NCBI GenBank assembly: GCA_006386115.1
Contig: VFIW01000007.1
Coordinates: forward strand, 344,693-408,692
DNA length: 64,000 bases
Reading direction: 5' to 3'
Source of the DNA: Globisporangium splendens
Lineage: Eukaryota > Oomycota > Peronosporomycetes > Pythiales > Pythiaceae
Of the stretch, positions 63,601-64,000 are shown one piece after another (the stretch's first letter is position 1; each line of letters begins with the position of its first letter). A program made the translations under genes and the position numbers. The notes under the pieces were generated by a model, which was not told the DNA's origin, did not search any database, and was given only the letters and a program-made list of their open reading frames with translations.

Positions 63601-64000
63601 GCCGATTTACGAAAGCTCAAGATGAAAGAAGCTGGCGACGTGCTGCGCAACCTTGGTCTCGCGGACGCTGATATCAAGAAACTGCGTCGTTGGGATCGCA
63701 TTCATATGGTGCGCGAATTGAGTTCGCGTGCAGAAGCCCACGGTGTCGCAGGCACTTTGAGTAAGTTTGCTCGTGGTGCGCGGAAGTCGCTGTCGGCGCA
63801 ACAGCAAGAGTACCGCAAGAAGTGCGATGTGATCTACGAGCGGCAAATGGATGTGCTGAGCTCGAACAAGACGACGTTCTCGTCTGATGAAGAGTCGGAA
63901 GGCGACGATGACTTTGACGATTTCGAGAAGGATTTAGAAGCCGATATCCTCGGCGGCAAAGACAGTGAGAAAATCGCCAAACGCGGACCGAAAAACTTGT
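60670..64000 (+). CDS. TAF1: TFIID subunit TAF1 (5' part, truncated by window end)
   Basis: The ATG at 60670 opens a frame that runs 1110 codons to the window end without a stop or visible intron. TAF1 is the largest TFIID subunit, scaffolding the preinitiation complex at core promoters. Recognisable parts: IPWEDNIIWGIDF (about residue 196), NYRWEIIEDSSDKAKK (about 317), LNKDLQNDSWIDAIGW, then the DUF3591 central domain from about 495 (LREFHRPRGKFKINERLQF, NPPMLSNPGMAARILHYWR, PPGRVVTSLNSKLYKVPIF, FIRPYMSFHILRLF, the winged-helix-like EDIARAFPNQSGTAIRKRMK, and LQLTPWNLTNNYVECHLQGK). The end of the window has an acidic EESEGDDDFDDFEKDLEADI stretch. The zinc knuckle and any bromodomains would lie beyond 64000. 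A large antisense open frame (61444-63108) is a shadow of this gene. Confidence 0.95.
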   Translation, partial: MAPTPSVAAAAARGGDAPVGNHAARGTAEATTTLLPELPLLSDTSAHKIVHFSKIYQRTQDDDVFESLHDLADELAAVARQRKKEIENNALGAGPSSLQGIDGTAGGVTANRALYAPDQLQLLLTTQENPSGDNATARDHALTRKTADAKGRPMIRFVSTSASPFVNALNAEGANHLQQALEQGQRDELYNKVQQIPWEDNIIWGIDFTSSDKGGQSEGDADIVETEDSYGSIVNQSRDAGRNHSVSQNSSSAVYGVSSGYGSNREQQKPHGLSTQQQRKPGSGYHRTKSTTSDAAAVSSAFPTSESDFDMTKPRNYRWEIIEDSSDKAKKAQSIKATTATTTTDNSSLKNPSGVAKALPCPLNKDLQNDSWIDAIGWTSTQDMPDSKLVLDDNDASLIFTVPEMEDVRPTLRIPERKLGAAEQRLEQLDKQRREKKQRIDEVMGNLEFGDETAEGRLGTEGGGKKSKDTRVVKNIGYVHHSLPAIKLSLTKPELPKTKLREFHRPRGKFKINERLQFAPPPSVTLTQKDESAMITQIKKSSDLNPTAGGKLILVEYTEQNPPMLSNPGMAARILHYWRPPDQDDDSVGIGKKKAKKVKPKPPDMKMGQVITLGDHDESPFVGDIPPGRVVTSLNSKLYKVPIFPHKPTAPFVVSPEKRDAGEYELFLLCRSVSKGKKGSAIGGQAKTTVHIMEMPELFVAGQIEPQIEVPAPNSRSANDFIRPYMSFHILRLFKKASDGERLKIEDIARAFPNQSGTAIRKRMKEVATFERGGNDSGWWKKKPASQLTSEEEIRASIPPESVCLYESMMSGHRRLLDIGLTKLFTPSGVNGAINHLLKRLELRKQNLSAKLIEPLNLERRAKEKADEELWKSDPMIRKLEIDIQVARYIDEQLQLTPWNLTNNYVECHLQGKGSGMLKLGGIGDPTGRGEGFSFVRVPQSRAKKKEGEEEAAVGTGGASAESAAVQKAVAAVTGTTADLRKLKMKEAGDVLRNLGLADADIKKLRRWDRIHMVRELSSRAEAHGVAGTLSKFARGARKSLSAQQQEYRKKCDVIYERQMDVLSSNKTTFSSDEESEGDDDFDDFEKDLEADILGGKDSEKIAKRGPKNL

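Overview
This window is eukaryotic nuclear DNA, most likely from an oomycete (water mould). The evidence is compact genes with short GT-AG introns (about 60-150 nt), short and often divergent or convergent intergenic gaps, and core-promoter motifs resembling the oomycete Inr+FPR consensus (GCTCATTYYNCAWTTT) just upstream of several start codons. The gene content also fits: a kinase with several N-terminal membrane segments, an RlmN homologue, a tandem GLUT-like transporter family and cilium-associated LRR/IQ proteins. The exact genus cannot be resolved from sequence alone.

Layout. 0-14.3 kb is a gene-dense housekeeping block: WDR26-like WD40 protein (-), threonine aldolase (+), LRR/IQ protein (-), a large ELM2/PLU-1/PHD chromatin protein (-) and a radical-SAM RlmN-type methyltransferase with an unusual C-terminal membrane anchor (+). 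14.3-34.3 kb is a sparse, repetitive block dominated by four intact intronless GLUT-like sugar transporter genes, all on + and spaced 4.6-5.0 kb, plus the relic of another copy at about 31 kb. The spacers between them share duplicated sequence, a 19-bp imperfect palindrome and two strong hairpins. 35.7-39.1 kb holds two tandem Vti1-like Qb-SNARE genes with identical eight-exon architecture.

39.5-64 kb is gene-dense again: XRRA1-like LRR protein (+), UTP18 (-), DUF3605 protein (+), a 1434-residue membrane protein kinase (+), Integrator subunit 9 (+), an IQ-motif coiled-coil protein (+), USP5-type deubiquitinase (-), a small acidic Cys-rich hypothetical protein (+) and the first 1110 codons of TAF1 (+, runs off the window).

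Functionally the flanks are core nuclear machinery (transcription: TAF1, INTS9, ELM2/PHD; ribosome biogenesis: UTP18, RlmN; ubiquitin: USP5, WDR26/GID). They also hold three LRR/IQ-type proteins of the sort often found in flagellated cells. The transporter array is the accessory, fast-evolving part: copy number, mosaic sequence identity and a relic copy all point to unequal exchange and gene conversion. Exon boundaries were built by hand from splice signals and reading phase; where a junction did not resolve, the entry says so.
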